Assembly (NCBI GenBank): GCA_020881915.1
Contig: JAJFPB010000002.1
Coordinates: forward strand, 682,001-746,000
From: Paramyrothecium sp. XJ0827
Taxonomy: Eukaryota; Ascomycota; Sordariomycetes; Hypocreales; Stachybotryaceae
Length of the DNA: 64,000 nucleotides
Direction: 5' to 3'
Position numbers and translations under genes: made by a program. Position 1 is the stretch's first letter; each line of letters begins with the position of its first letter. Shown one piece after another: positions 44,024 through 55,444 of the stretch. The notes under the pieces were generated by a model. That model was given only the letters and a program-made list of their open reading frames with translations, had not been told where the DNA came from and searched no databases.

Positions 44024-45331
44024 ATGGAAGTTTTAGACGAAGTCCTCCGCGCCTACACCGTTGGTGAAGGTCAGACCAATGTGACCGACGTGTTGCTGGG
44101 TGTAAGCTTCATGGTAGTCAATGCCACAGGTATGTTGCGAACCGTGATGTGTCTGATTCTGTGCAACAATGCTAACTCAGATATGAAGGCATTGTCTATT
44201 CTGGTTCTTCTGGTCGACAAGGCTTCGATGTGAACTCACCCCCTTACAGCGTTGATACCATGCCATGGCTTGCGTCTATGACAAAGCTCCTCACCATTAC
44301 CTGCGTACTTCAACTGGTCGAAAGGGGTTTGGTCAGCCTATATGAAGACTTGCGTGTTCGTGTACCGGAACTAGGAGGCCTTCAGATCTTGAACGGATTC
44401 GATGACGACGGGACACCTCAATTAGAGAACAACACCCGGCCGGTCACTCTTCGGTGAGCATAATAAGGTCTTGAATACAGTAGCACTTATTAACTCAAGC
44501 ATCACCAGCCACCTACTGACGCACACCTCTGGATTTGCATATGATATCACTGACCCTGACTTGATGAGGTTCTCAGAGGTCACAAATCGCACGGTTCACG
44601 CTCAAACTTGGTCCATTGAGGGATTCACATCGCCACTCAAGTTCGCGCCGGGAAGCGGTTGGATCTATGGTATCGGCGTCGATTGGGCAAGCTACGTCCT
44701 GGAAACAGTGACCAACAGAACCATCGCGGACTATATGCAAGAGCATATTCTAGACCGCCTTGAGATGGACTCTACAACGTTCGACCCTGATAACTTTGAC
44801 GGTTTCGAAGCTCGTGATCCCGAAATTGCTGCTGGTTCCGAAACCAATGTTTACGATCTTGTCCCCGGAGTCAGCATAATTCCGGAATCGCATCCTATGG
44901 ACAGCGGCGGCGCAGGCTTGTTCGGCTCCACGGCTGATTACGCAAAGCTTCTCTCGGCAACATTGCGAGGCGAACTTCTGGAGTCTTACACTCAAGAGCT
45001 CCTTTTCAGGCCCCAGCTTACACCAACCGAACACGAAGCTTTCATTGATGCTCTTTCGCACCGGGAATGGGAAGCATGGGTCCCAGAGATGTACCCATAC
45101 GGTATTCCCATGGGACAAAGCTTGGCTGGCGTTGTGAATCTGGAGGATTCTCCCGGACGACGACGACAGGGCAGCCTCATGTGGAGTGGAGCGACAAATG
45201 GACGCTGGTGGATAGATCGCGAGACAGGTATTGCGGCCGTGATGACTACAGAGCTGCAGCCATACCCTCATCCAGGTGCTCTGGAGCTTTTTCGACACCT
45301 GGAAGCTCTTGTCTATAGGCATTTGGTATAG
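44024..45331 (+). CDS. Serine beta-lactamase-fold esterase/transesterase (LovD/EstB-like)
   Basis: Three exons (44024-44129, 44189-44453, 44509-45331; introns 59 and 55 bp), 397 aa. The fold is the class C beta-lactamase type. SMTK (Ser65, Lys68) is the catalytic S-x-x-K, preceded by IVYSGSSGRQGFDV as in LovD relatives. RHLLTHTSGFAYD follows, then FAPGSGWIYGIGVDWASYV with a possible Tyr base, MDSGGAGLFGSTADYAK, and SLMWSGATNGRWWIDRETG. LovD is a fungal acyltransferase of lovastatin assembly, but many relatives are plain esterases, and no polyketide or peptide synthase gene is near, so a biosynthetic role is not supported here. The acceptor at 44187-44188 was preferred because it restores NATGIVYSG. 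There is no signal peptide. Confidence 0.88.
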
Positions 45332-46327
45332 GCCCTAGATCCAAAACGATGTGGATCACTTAAATGGTGCTTCCGGACACACAAGGAGATAGACATAGAA
45401 CTTAGAGCTGTTCCCAACGTTACTCTAGACAATTATCTACTATATGCTTGAATAGGGACCCAAGCCATAGCTGAATACTAGAATTGATGGTTTAGATCCT
45501 TAAGTGCGTTTGACCTGTTTTATTCGAGATTTCCACCGCTGTCATAATCTAACTATCTCAATTGCGCTTCGCTCGATAAAGGGTTGGGAACCAGACAACA
45601 GTCAATGTAGCAAATGTGTATGGCATGGCTTGGTTCCGAGCCATGACTAAGAAGACGAAAGACTCTCTCTTGGCTGGAAATTGTCTACTCAACCTCAAGG
45701 CCCAATCGAAAGCCTCAAATACAATCTCATAGCCATACCTCTCATAGTCAACGTAATAACTAATATCGTTGCGGCTGAAGCGACGACTACTGACTTTCTT
45801 GCATAATGCATAGTGAGAAATGACCTTGCGAGCCTCATATCACGAAGTCAGCATCTGTGGACTCTAGTAATATGCTCAGATTTAACAAGTGCAGAATATG
45901 GCAATTGAATAACAATCCTGAAGATGTTTAGCGCTGGGTGTTTGCTATCGGAACTGGCCATCCAGATAATTGGCTTCACTGTGGATCAAACCATACAACT
46001 ATCAGTAGCAATGTCCCGATGTAATGCTCAACTATGAAGCCACCCATTCAATCCAAAGCCTTAAGGCGCGTATCTAGATGGGATATTCTTTCTGTCTCAA
46101 AAAGCCTAGAACTTTGACTTACTGTCGGTTACCTTGAAGTGAAACCTCCTCCCCTGTAAGGGTATCTTGTCTCTTTAAGAAAAAGCGCAAATATACAATC
46201 TTTTGAGAAGGGGGCTTTCACAATTTAGCTAGAAATAATACAATAATCAAGAGGAAAACAATTGAAAAATAGCTCATCCCTTTGTTCTGATGCATTCTTT
46301 CGCCTTGTTTTCTTTGATGGACCCTCC
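45332..46327. other. Intergenic region between convergent genes
   Basis: AT-rich, no ORF of interest; it holds the 3' ends of the serine hydrolase (plus) and the GTPase-patatin gene (minus). Confidence 0.5.
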
Positions 46328-49300
46328 TTATCCCTGCCGCTGCCTTGCTTGGCCTGAGCGGAAGTCATGTCGCATTAGTTGCCTGGGGAAGCCACTTATA
46401 TTGTACATGCGTCTTCGGTCGAGGATACCCCGCAAGTCCATTGATATTCTGGTCATAGTATCCTCAGTCGGAACGTTGATGACGACGGGAACGTCTTCGA
46501 AACGCCCATGGTGTTGCATCTCGGTAACTTCGACCGGTATCCGACGCTCATTGCCTCCGCTTGCATCGTTTGCGATCACGAATGTCGCGGGACTCTGGCA
46601 TGTCGCCAGAAACGCCCCCAAGGCTTTCAAATGCGAGATATCATTCAAGAAACGACAGCGGATGCAACCGTGGAGTTCAATGGAGGACGGTTGCGTCCGT
46701 ACCTGAACTGCGTTGCCCTTGCGCTCAAAGTAGAAGCAGCTCGCGATTAACGTGCAGACAACCTCGTTGATATTATCACGTGCTCCGAGATTGGTCTCAA
46801 TCCAGCCAACCACGTTGTTTTGAAGCGACTGAATCTTGGAAACGTCATCCATAGGTGGAGGTTGCTCGCCGAGATCTGGATTTAGGCGAAACATCCGGCC
46901 TCTCCAGATCGGATCATGTTGTAACGGCTCACTCCAGCGTTTCCACCGGTCCTCTGCATCCAGGTTGAGTTTGATTTGGTTGCTAATCATGGTGAAAACG
47001 GTACTGAGAAAGCGCTGTTTCTTGTAAGGGGTATCTTCTCGCTCTTTAATAAACTTCAACGAGCCGTCGTCTTCTTGATTCACATGCTTTGGCAAGCCTG
47101 TGCCCAGTGATAGCACTACATCTGGTACAATTTGCTGATCTTGGGAAATTGCTAGCCTGCGAGTCTCTTCAATGGCCAAGTATATCGGGTTATTGTGTCG
47201 GAGAGCCCCGTCTAAAAGCTCCGGAAACCGATGGGAAGACGAGTTTGGTGGAACCACTTTTGCAAATGGCTTGAAGAACCCCGGCGCTGCGGAGGTTCCC
47301 CGGGCACTGTAAGAGAAGCGTCAGCCATCTCAACTACTTTCAAGCTCAATGAGTGGAGGGTCTTACGCTTCCCAAACTTTGAGTTCATCCTCTGGTCGCT
47401 GTGTTCTATATCGTTGATAATCCAGTTTGGATCCTGAGGACGTTGAAGACGTGACTTGATAGCTGCGGACGTTATAGTTGGATAGCACATAGGCTCTTTG
47501 ACCAGCCTCTGAAACAGCCGTGACCGCGACCTTTAATCGCCGGATACCATTCTTCTCTCGTTTTCCAAACAGTTTGTCTTGCCCGAAGGCAGTGCGGAGA
47601 GCATCCTGGAGTGGCCTCGTTTCGTACCTGCTCCGTTTTATAAGTACCTCCACGTACCGAAGGCCTTGAATTTTCTGTGCTCGTCTCTTTGTGAAGACCT
47701 TGGAAACGAGATTTTTGAACTTTTCAATGCATTCATCCACGGACCACATTTCGTGTCCAAAACCAAGGGATATAATGCCGCCAGTGCTGTCGCAGGTTTG
47801 CGGTTAGACTTGTCAAGTTGATTGATGTAAATCGGGTGTTACCTTGTTCCGACAATCAGATCAAAGAGCTGCTGTAGCGGAATCCCGATTCGGTTCTCTA
47901 TAGCTTTGAGCACACAGAGCTCGACTATTCCTCGAACGCCGCCACTATTGAGCATGCCAATTCAGATTAGCGGCGCAACACAACACTGAAAGGCGCTCAC
48001 CTACCCATCAAGCACCAGTACTCGGAGCCCTGAATGTGCTGGATCCATGTATATCAAAGTAGGCTCCCTCATGAATCCATGATTCGATGAAAGGCATTTC
48101 AGGGGACACTGATCAACGACAACCTGTTGAAAGTTATTCAAGGTCCCGAAGTCTTTCGCGCACTCAAGACAAATGAAGTGCCCGCAGGCTAACTCATGGT
48201 CTGGACAGTTGGATAAACAGCAGAGGCAAATCGAATTGCAGAACATATCACCTTGAGACATCAAGTCTTTGTAGAACGGCTGCATCGTCTTGCTGTGAGC
48301 AAGCGCACGTGCTTCCCTTGAATTGATGGTGTCGTCCCACATCGAGTCTCTCTGCATATGCACCATGGAGATCAAGACCTTTTCGTGCCAAGCGAACTCT
48401 TGAGGAACGAAGCTGTGCTCAAACAATCCCCATCTCTGTAAAGTCATGAGACCAGATTTTGCGCGGTGCTCACCTCCGTGGATTGCTCTTTTCTGCTCGC
48501 ATTGGAATCGGGGTTCCAAAAGCCATGGGTTCGGTTCAATGTGGAAAGTGCACGTAACGTCGTGGTTGAAATATTTATTGATGACCGACTTGCACAAATC
48601 GTTGTAAGATGAACGTCCTCGGGCCAACGGCCTCGAAGTCTCGTCCAACCCAGGCTGGCGTTCGATTCCTAATGACGAAATGTCGGCCTTGAACCAGTCC
48701 TCGGGTTGACCTGCACGAGAAAAACTTAGTCTAGAGCTTTGAACAACGTCTCTGGAAAATACTTACCGAATCGCCGATTTCTCGCAGAATCCAGCATGAG
48801 ACACGATGCCACCATGTGAGTTAGTCTGTTGAAGAGTGGCTCAATTTGTCCTTGCAAGTTTAATTTCTGGCCAACGAGCCGAGAAAAGAGATGCAAATTG
48901 TCGGCCATGGTCTCTGGTGGAGGCTTGTATTTTAGAGATGCTTGAACATAATCAAACGGTTCGTCGAGTGTCTGGGAAAAATGATCGAACGCCAGCGACA
49001 AACATAAGCCAAACTCATCCACATCTGGAAGCATTCGGTTGTCTTTCTTTTTTATGAAGGCCTTATTGCAACAACGAACAATTAGGCTATATAGGTCGTC
49101 ACGCTGATTAGAGAGGAGCTGATAGCGACTCTTGTCTGGAATTCGTAGGACATGGACACTGGAGTAATAACAGCCGAAAAGCTCATCCATGTCGGAAATG
49201 CGGAAGTTGGCAGATTGCCATTTTCTCACGTATGCTTGGAATGTCTTGTTCCTCTTGATCTGCGTGTTCATAGACCTGAAAAATTCATCCGTTGATGTGA

Positions 49301-50367
49301 AGTGGCTCCAGAGACTCTCTGGGGTTGAGTTGTTGCACTTGTTGAGTGCAATGATAGCATGTGGCTTACTAGGCAGGTTGATGGACTTGGAGTAGTTGGT
49401 GTCGGCCCAGATCAGGAGTTTTTCGACGACGTCCTCCATGGTCCTGTAGTCAACACTCAGCCATCTGTTTAGATCGTACTAACTATGCCTCGAAACCATG
49501 GAGTGCAGGGACTTACTTTGGGTTATTCAACACGAACACAATAACATCAGAGAAAGCGTAAAAAATCCGCGGATACATCTCGGCGACGGCGTATTGTCGT
49601 TTTGCAGTCTTCTCATGATTCGGGGCGTCTCTCCGAGCCCATCTCAACACCCTCTTTGTGCCAGGGATCACGCGGCGGAAGACGCTGTTTCCAGTCAAAT
49701 CATTTGTGGGAACAGGCTTGCGTTTGAGAGAAGATGCTTCAGAGTAGCGGCTACTGGCAGTAGCAATCGGGTCACGCTCACCACCGTCAAAACCCTCGCA
49801 ATCGGCGAAGAGTATAGGCTGGGTGGCGGAAAAGGTCTTAGGGTCAGCATAAAGGTGTACGTCCGCCGAAGTAGCAACTTCGCAATCGCTGCGACCTAGC
49901 ACAGGGGCCGCCAATAGATTCTGGCCGTTGTTGGACCTCTTGAGGTCGATGAGAAGTCGGATAAGGGTGCTCTTTCCAGCGCCAGTCTGGCCCACGAACG
50001 ATACAAGTCCAGGATAGCGCGCTGATGTTGTTTCGGACGCGCTGTCCATCATTATAGCAGCATAACGCCGATATTCGGACAAAACTGGCTCCCCGCCCAT
50101 ATCTCGATCGAGACCGAACCAGGTTGTGTCTTGATCATCCTCATGCTGTTGTCTTTCGTCATCTTCGTCTTCTGGCTCTGCCATGCATTCATTCACACTC
50201 TCGACTATCTCAGGATCAACCCTCTCGTGAGGAATACCGCCAGGTCCAAGTGAGTTCTTGTCCTTGTGTGCCCGCCGGCGCACCCAGCATGACTCGCAAT
50301 AGTATTCGTTGCAACCGGTGCAGAAAACAAGGTCATCCTCCTTATCGCATTCACAGGTCCTGGACAT
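46328..50367 (-). CDS. Zinc module - P-loop GTPase - RING-like - patatin phospholipase protein
   Basis: Six exons (50367-49517, 49443-48767, 48710-48005, 47944-47843, 47786-47367, 47306-46328), introns 56-73 bp GT-AG, 1244 aa. In order: a Cys-rich zinc motif (CECDKEDDLVFCTGC, then YYCESCW) at residues 5-28; an acidic linker; a GTPase-like domain with P-loop GQTGAGKS at about 126-133, DCEG at 189-192 and NKCN near 318; a RING-like segment (CLCC, CPDHELACGHFICLEC) at about 670-700; and a patatin domain with VLDGGGVRG, the nucleophile elbow GTSTGG (exon 4/5 junction) and DGA in LLDGALRHN. Patatins hydrolyse membrane lipids. The layout of sensor-like part, nucleotide switch and lipase resembles fungal NLR-type immune proteins, but with a GTPase instead of NACHT. 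There is no signal peptide. Immune function is inference. Confidence 0.87.
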
Positions 50368-51528
50368 GGTAAAGACCAAAAAGATAGATTGCTGGACTGA
50401 CGAAACTGGCTGAAAGTGAAACCACTGGAGTTGCTTGGTGTTGAATAGAAAGTTTGTGGAACTTGGTTTCGCTTCAATTGTACTTCTCACTCTTTATATG
50501 CGCGAGAAAAGCCACAAATACAGGACAGAAAGGATCAAAAGGAAGGGCTTGCAAAGTCTAGGTGTCTTGTTCTTATTTTACCGAAGGCTTGCAGCTTGCA
50601 GGATCAGCCGAGACAGGCTGGGGCCTGATGGCGGCGAGAAAGGAATGTTCCCCATCTAACAAGGCACCCAACCAGCACCCTGTTTGCATCACTTAGCCTT
50701 GCCACTCGTGCTTAGTAGACATGAACACTTGTTATTCAGGCAAATATTTGCACATTTCAGTGCATTTTCGGGGGCTGCAACCTAAGGGATCGTAGGTGAA
50801 ATGTCCGTCTAGCACGCGGTGTTGTCACAGATATGTTGGTGCTGAGTGAAGTTGACCAGCCATGACTCCAATATCGGGTGGATCAACGTCATGGCACATG
50901 GGGAGTGTTGCACCGTCGTCTATTTCAGCGAGTAATGCGCATCAGAAGAAGCCACACTGGTGAAGGCAGCAGGGGACCCATGCTTGCCTAGAATGGCCTT
51001 GTGGGTGTGCTACCCCAACTCGCCCGACAAGGCTCTGGGAGGTAGAAATTAGACTTCGCTGGCCACAAGGCCCCTTTCTGCCTGGGCAGCATGCGGTGTG
51101 ATGGGCCGGTCAATAACCTGATGAAAAACAGGCTGCGAAAGCTGACGCTCGTGCACATGATTAGTCCACGCTTCTGTATTTGAGGCGTTTTGATAATCTG
51201 AGGGAAATTTAGTTAAGGTATTACATGAATTAGAGCTACCATTGCCTAAACGCATTGAGTACCGAGTGTAAGTTGTTATGATAGTCGTAGTCTTATAATC
51301 TCTTAACATTCATTATCCAAAATCAGCCTGTTTCCGTAGACTTTGGGGTACTTCAGGGAGGCTGTATGGGGGCTCGCCCAAGTTGATGGAGATATAATCT
51401 TGACGCTGCAGTCGCTCTGCAAAAGCGTGTCGATAGCTGGATAGCATGCTACAGGAACGGGGAAACTACCGTTTAGTTGAATAGTGCTTAGGAGCGATTT
51501 GTCCAGGAATGTCTTTTACCTTGCCATC
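50368..51528. other. Intergenic region
   Basis: Promoter side of the GTPase-patatin gene; no other gene supported. An 86-codon minus ORF (51049-51309) is unrecognised. Confidence 0.45.
50492..50498 (-). promoter_or_regulatory. TATA-box-like element of the GTPase-patatin gene
   Basis: On the minus strand TATAAAG lies about 125 bp before the ATG at 50367. Confidence 0.45.
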
Positions 51529-52452
51529 CTAGCCTTGATTAGCATCCGTTTCACGAGCTGCCAGAGCAGCAATTGCTGGACCTTCTTCCGGTTCCGAAAT
51601 CGTGTTCGCACCATGACCTCTAGGCTTCCCCCGCCCGATGAGCGAGTTGTCCATGGGCTTTCCTGCAAAGCTCAGATGGTTATAAAGACAACCGAATGCC
51701 ATTGGCGATACATGCTGAAATACCAGCGCCATCGGCTTGCGCGGGGGTCGCTGACGGGTAAATTGCCACAATTCAATGGATTCGATAGATGCAATGACGA
51801 GCCTCTGTCTAATTCTCTCGGGAAGGACCACACCTTCATTATACATCTGCTCACGCGGGAACGCCATGAGCCACATCGCCGTTAAATGGAGGCGTATGGC
51901 GGTCTCGACCGCCCATCTGGATCGTATACTTAGGTCGAGGCCAGAAAGATATATTTCCTCGATTTCTTGACGATGCTGATTCATCCAAGCTTCCCGGTAT
52001 TTGGCCAAGGCCTCAGTTCCAACATCGGCAGGCTCCGGAGTTGTAATTATACCGTGACCAATGTAGTTCATGTACGAGCCCTGATTGAGGTAGGCAACCT
52101 CAATCTGATCCATATGCTTGGTAAATTATCGAAGCGCTGCACCCAGCACTCACGGCCGCGTGGAGGAGGTGATCTGGGCCTGCACTTATGTGCTGTCGAC
52201 AGCCGAGGTCACAGAGATGAGGAGATGGACCTTCTGGGCCTTGGGGGCTTTGGACAAGGAATTGACGGAAGTGTAGTCGACCGGCATGACTCTATGGATC
52301 TTGGCAACTTGGTCGATCGCGCGGAGCCAGATGGGCGCGTTGATCGAGCGAGACAGAATGAGGACATCCCATGAAGTATTGGCGAAGAAGGTGGTGACAA
52401 TTGCGCGGCCAAGACCAGATAAGGTGCCGCCAGCTAGTGCTAAGGTAGGCAT
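51529..52452 (-). pseudogene. Degenerate NmrA/isoflavone-reductase-like gene
   Basis: The 5' part is convincing: MPTLALAGGTLSGLGRAIV (Rossmann GGTLSGLG loop), then WDVLILSRS and VHLLISVTS. It then hits TAA (after VDST, about 52184) where relatives continue. The next frame reads DHLLHAAVSAGCS, a typical NmrA helix, so at least one frameshift follows. Another shift gives KHMDQIEVAYL and then GSYMNYIGHGI, missing the usual 15-20 residues between. After LDLSIR the frame no longer resembles the family. The several independent lesions make a non-functional copy the simplest reading. The TAA could come from a C-to-T change in CAA. An intact NmrA-like gene is present at 61453-62669. Confidence 0.62.
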
Positions 52453-52991
52453 GCCCAGAAGAGGATGGCAGAGAGTCGTTACGGCTATGAATGAAGTGGT
52501 AGCTCTGGCAGGGTGCAAAATAGAGTAGGTAGGCAATGAGGGGCATAAGTATATGAGAATATTGCTTACAAGCTCGAGCGACAGGCAAGGCGAGATTTAT
52601 AGCATCATCAACTCCCTTACCCCGGCCTAACTGAGGGGCCGGCCGCGGAGCGCCGACAAGACCGGTCTATTCCGGTCCGGGGTGTAGAGGCAACAGAGTG
52701 CTTGACCGAGCAGCCCGAGATCCCGAGAAATAAGTGGGATTACCACTTCCAGCGAGACGCTTTCATCGCTCAAGACACACGGCTCAGTTCAAGATTCCGA
52801 GGACCGAGGAACAATGCGTATCATTTAAAGTCTTGTAGAGTCCGAGACTTCCTTTAAGGACATGAAGTGTGAATACTCTCGTGATTTTCCTGTTCTTTTT
52901 TACATCGAAGCCTTTACGTTTTGCCCATCAACATCTAAAGTACCTGCTGGGTGCTCCTGTCTTACACTTTGGGTTTATCTCTGTTTCCATG
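52453..52991. other. Spacer between two pseudogenes
   Basis: No gene supported. Confidence 0.45.
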
Positions 52992-53335
52992 ATGGCAGCC
53001 CCCAAATCCAATTTAACATACTACATCTTCGGCGTGCTAGAACCGACCTTGCAAATTATCGGTTTCGTCCTTGCCTCATTGGCCCCTCAGCACTACGCCT
53101 GTACGCAGACGCCAACGCCAATCTCGCACACTCTGCTGCCTTCCGAAAAGATCCTCACATACTGGGAAATCGCTTCCTCCTTATGGCTATCCTAGGTCTT
53201 AATATCATGAATTCAGCAAGAAATCCCGTTATCATGGCGATGTACTTGCCAGCCTTATGGTGGGGTGATCTGGGTCACATTGGTGTCACGGCTTGGCGTA
53301 TGGGCTCCCAAATGTTGCTGACTGTGAAGGCGTGA
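52992..53335 (+). pseudogene. Frameshifted small membrane protein (DUF7704-like)
   Basis: The first frame reads MAAPKSNLTYYIFGVLEPTLQIIG and continues through a hydrophobic helix to LLPSEKILTYW. From about 53160 the family-like sequence continues one frame over as LGNRFLLMAILGLN and ends WWGDLGHIGVTAWRMG. Together these match the four-helix fungal membrane family with the YYxFGVLEP start and GNxxLLxAxLGL core. No intron with proper sites explains the shift, so a small deletion near 53155-53165 is likely. The family's role is not known. A sequencing error is the main alternative to true decay. Confidence 0.55.
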
Positions 53336-54970
53336 ACATTGATGAATTGGGCAAGTCTGGGGTTTCCAATCTTCTTATTCACAATGCGAAACTTGTATTT
53401 TCTTGGTAGTTTATAATCTTTTCCCAGAGTCTAAATTAGTATTGCGTCCTTGGCTTAGCCCTTCTATCTCAGGAGAGATAAGCTACTGACTCTAGTTTCT
53501 TTGGCTTTGCGATCATTTATCTACGAGGAAGGATGCGAAACCCATCATGTTTTTGGAAGCTTAGAGCGAGAGCGGGCCTTATTGGGGGAAATCAATGGGA
53601 GGTAGGACTGTAGTGGGGGACAATCTGCTTTAATTCTAGATTGGCACTCCCACTGGCGATTATCCGCCTTGCATACACCCAACATTTGTACTTGATCCTT
53701 ATTAGAGTCAATCTGCGCCAGCTGGAACGAGCATCTTACTTTTACAATCCGGGTTTGAGGCTGTCTTGGCCAACGCACAGCAAGAGCTAGGAACCAATAT
53801 CGCTTCGTTCGTGGAGGAGAGCAGGTTGGTTCATGACTTCGCGAAGAGCACCACGCCACTGATAGAATAAGCAAAAAAATCCCAGGCAACGAAAACACAT
53901 TTTCTCATGAGGTTATGCAAGGATGTCATATCCGTACGCTTGATTGCCGCCCAGGTCTTTCCAGGATTGTTGAAGAGCGACTCGGGTCTGCATGCCCCCT
54001 GGAAGAGAACTATACCCCACTACTACGCCTCTATGGGATTTCTGGTCTTTAAGCATTCGTCTGGGTCTAAAAATAACTATCAGGAGACTACTACTGCTAC
54101 TTAGCTATCACGCCTCTCTAGCAATCCGGGCTTACCAAAGTGAAGCTCGCCACTAAAGAGAAGAAAGGAGGCTTGCCGAGTAGGTAGCAATAATAAACCC
54201 ATTTTTATTTCGAGTTTGAAAGCCTTCAATGATGGCGCAGGCCTCCCGTTGTTGTTAGTTTGTAGTTAGAGATGCAGGATGAATACCAGGTATATTCCTT
54301 GGAATTCTAGATAAATTTCGGCGATGTATCTTCTTTCGGACCTCATGTCAGATTATGACGACATTAATTCCTTCCAATACTTCCCAATGGGGCCGACCAC
54401 CTGCTTCTGGCCACAATGCCGCTGTAATTGTGTACATATACAGGGCTAATACGAAGCGCAGGATTTTTTTTAGTTTTGTTATCCAACAAGGAGAGAAGTC
54501 TTTACTATAGCTATGACTGTCCCTTAACGCGGGAAACAGAACGTGCCGTCCGCAGTCCAGTGCAAGTGCCACCCCAATCAGAAAGGGGTTGATCAAACGT
54601 GCAATGATATCACTGAAATCGGAGCTCCGGGACCATAGGGCACTTCTTGGCTAACAAATCCGGGCGATGGGGTCGATATTAGAAGAGTCCAGCCATCCAC
54701 ACCGCGACTCCGCTCTGGTAAGCCAATCTTGTTCCAATTCATCAATTACTACGGTTCTCCTCGTAACTGCCTTGTGTCTGGAGTCAATTAACGTCCACGT
54801 TTACCGACTCGGCCATAAGAACAGCAGCACCGCAAAGCCATGACCATTTTCCAGCCTAACCTGACCTTTCGGGATGGCGGCCACCAAGGTGTAGGAGTAA
54901 GTTGTCCCAGTTGTGCCTCGAGTATTACTTAGATCTCCTCGCTCGCGCCACCTCGACCTGACGACTGACC
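53336..54970. other. Intergenic region
   Basis: No supported gene in 1.6 kb; stop-rich in all frames. Confidence 0.45.
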
Positions 54971-55444
54971 ATGAACACACAGTTCCAAGTGCAGTCGGAG
55001 AGCTGGATGTACCAGGCCGACGCGTGCGGGCGGCCACCTGCCGAGGTGCAGCAGCGTTTTATCTGCGCGACATGCTTCACTGTCCGTTCACCATACATTA
55101 CGGGTTCGGCCGGCGGTGATTGGGACCTATTCTCGGCGTGCTGCCCCTTCGGCGCCGCGCCGACACCCAACAACACGATCTACTACTCGGCGAGCAACTG
55201 CACTTCAAATTACTGCATCACCAGCGACGAAGGGCTCGCCAACGGCTGGGACGAGTGTGTCAAGGATGCGGCGCGCACCAGCATTAACGCGTTTGCGAAT
55301 GAAAGCGTTGAAGAGGCGTATTGCGGCCGCTGCGAGTTCCTAGACCACGACTTTCTAAAAAACGGTCTGGTAACGAGCAGCGCCTCTGCTAAGGGGACGG
55401 GAACGTTTATGTTATTTGGGCTGGTATTAAGTGCTATGATTTAA
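54971..55444 (+). CDS. Ten-cysteine protein with GPI-anchor-like C-terminus, 5' end uncertain
   Basis: The 157-codon frame has ten cysteines (DACGR, FICATC, SACCPF, SNCTSNYC, DECVK, YCGRCEF), sequons NNT, NCT and NES, and a C-terminal SSASAKGTGTFMLFGLVLSAMI stretch like a GPI signal. Such proteins are extracellular, yet the ATG at 54971 gives no signal peptide. CACAG at 54978-54982 could be a splice acceptor, with a GTAAGT donor near 54897, joining a frame from 54840 in phase, but that also lacks a signal. Either upstream exons carrying the secretion signal were missed or the gene has lost its 5' end, as might be expected beside the decayed genes to the left. No catalytic motif is seen. Confidence 0.5.
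   Translation: MNTQFQVQSESWMYQADACGRPPAEVQQRFICATCFTVRSPYITGSAGGDWDLFSACCPFGAAPTPNNTIYYSASNCTSNYCITSDEGLANGWDECVKDAARTSINAFANESVEEAYCGRCEFLDHDFLKNGLVTSSASAKGTGTFMLFGLVLSAMI

Noticed and set aside
44130..44180. Acceptor at 44179-44180 for the serine hydrolase
   Set aside because: It leads to a stop within 20 codons; the acceptor eight bases further on restores the conserved GIVYSG.
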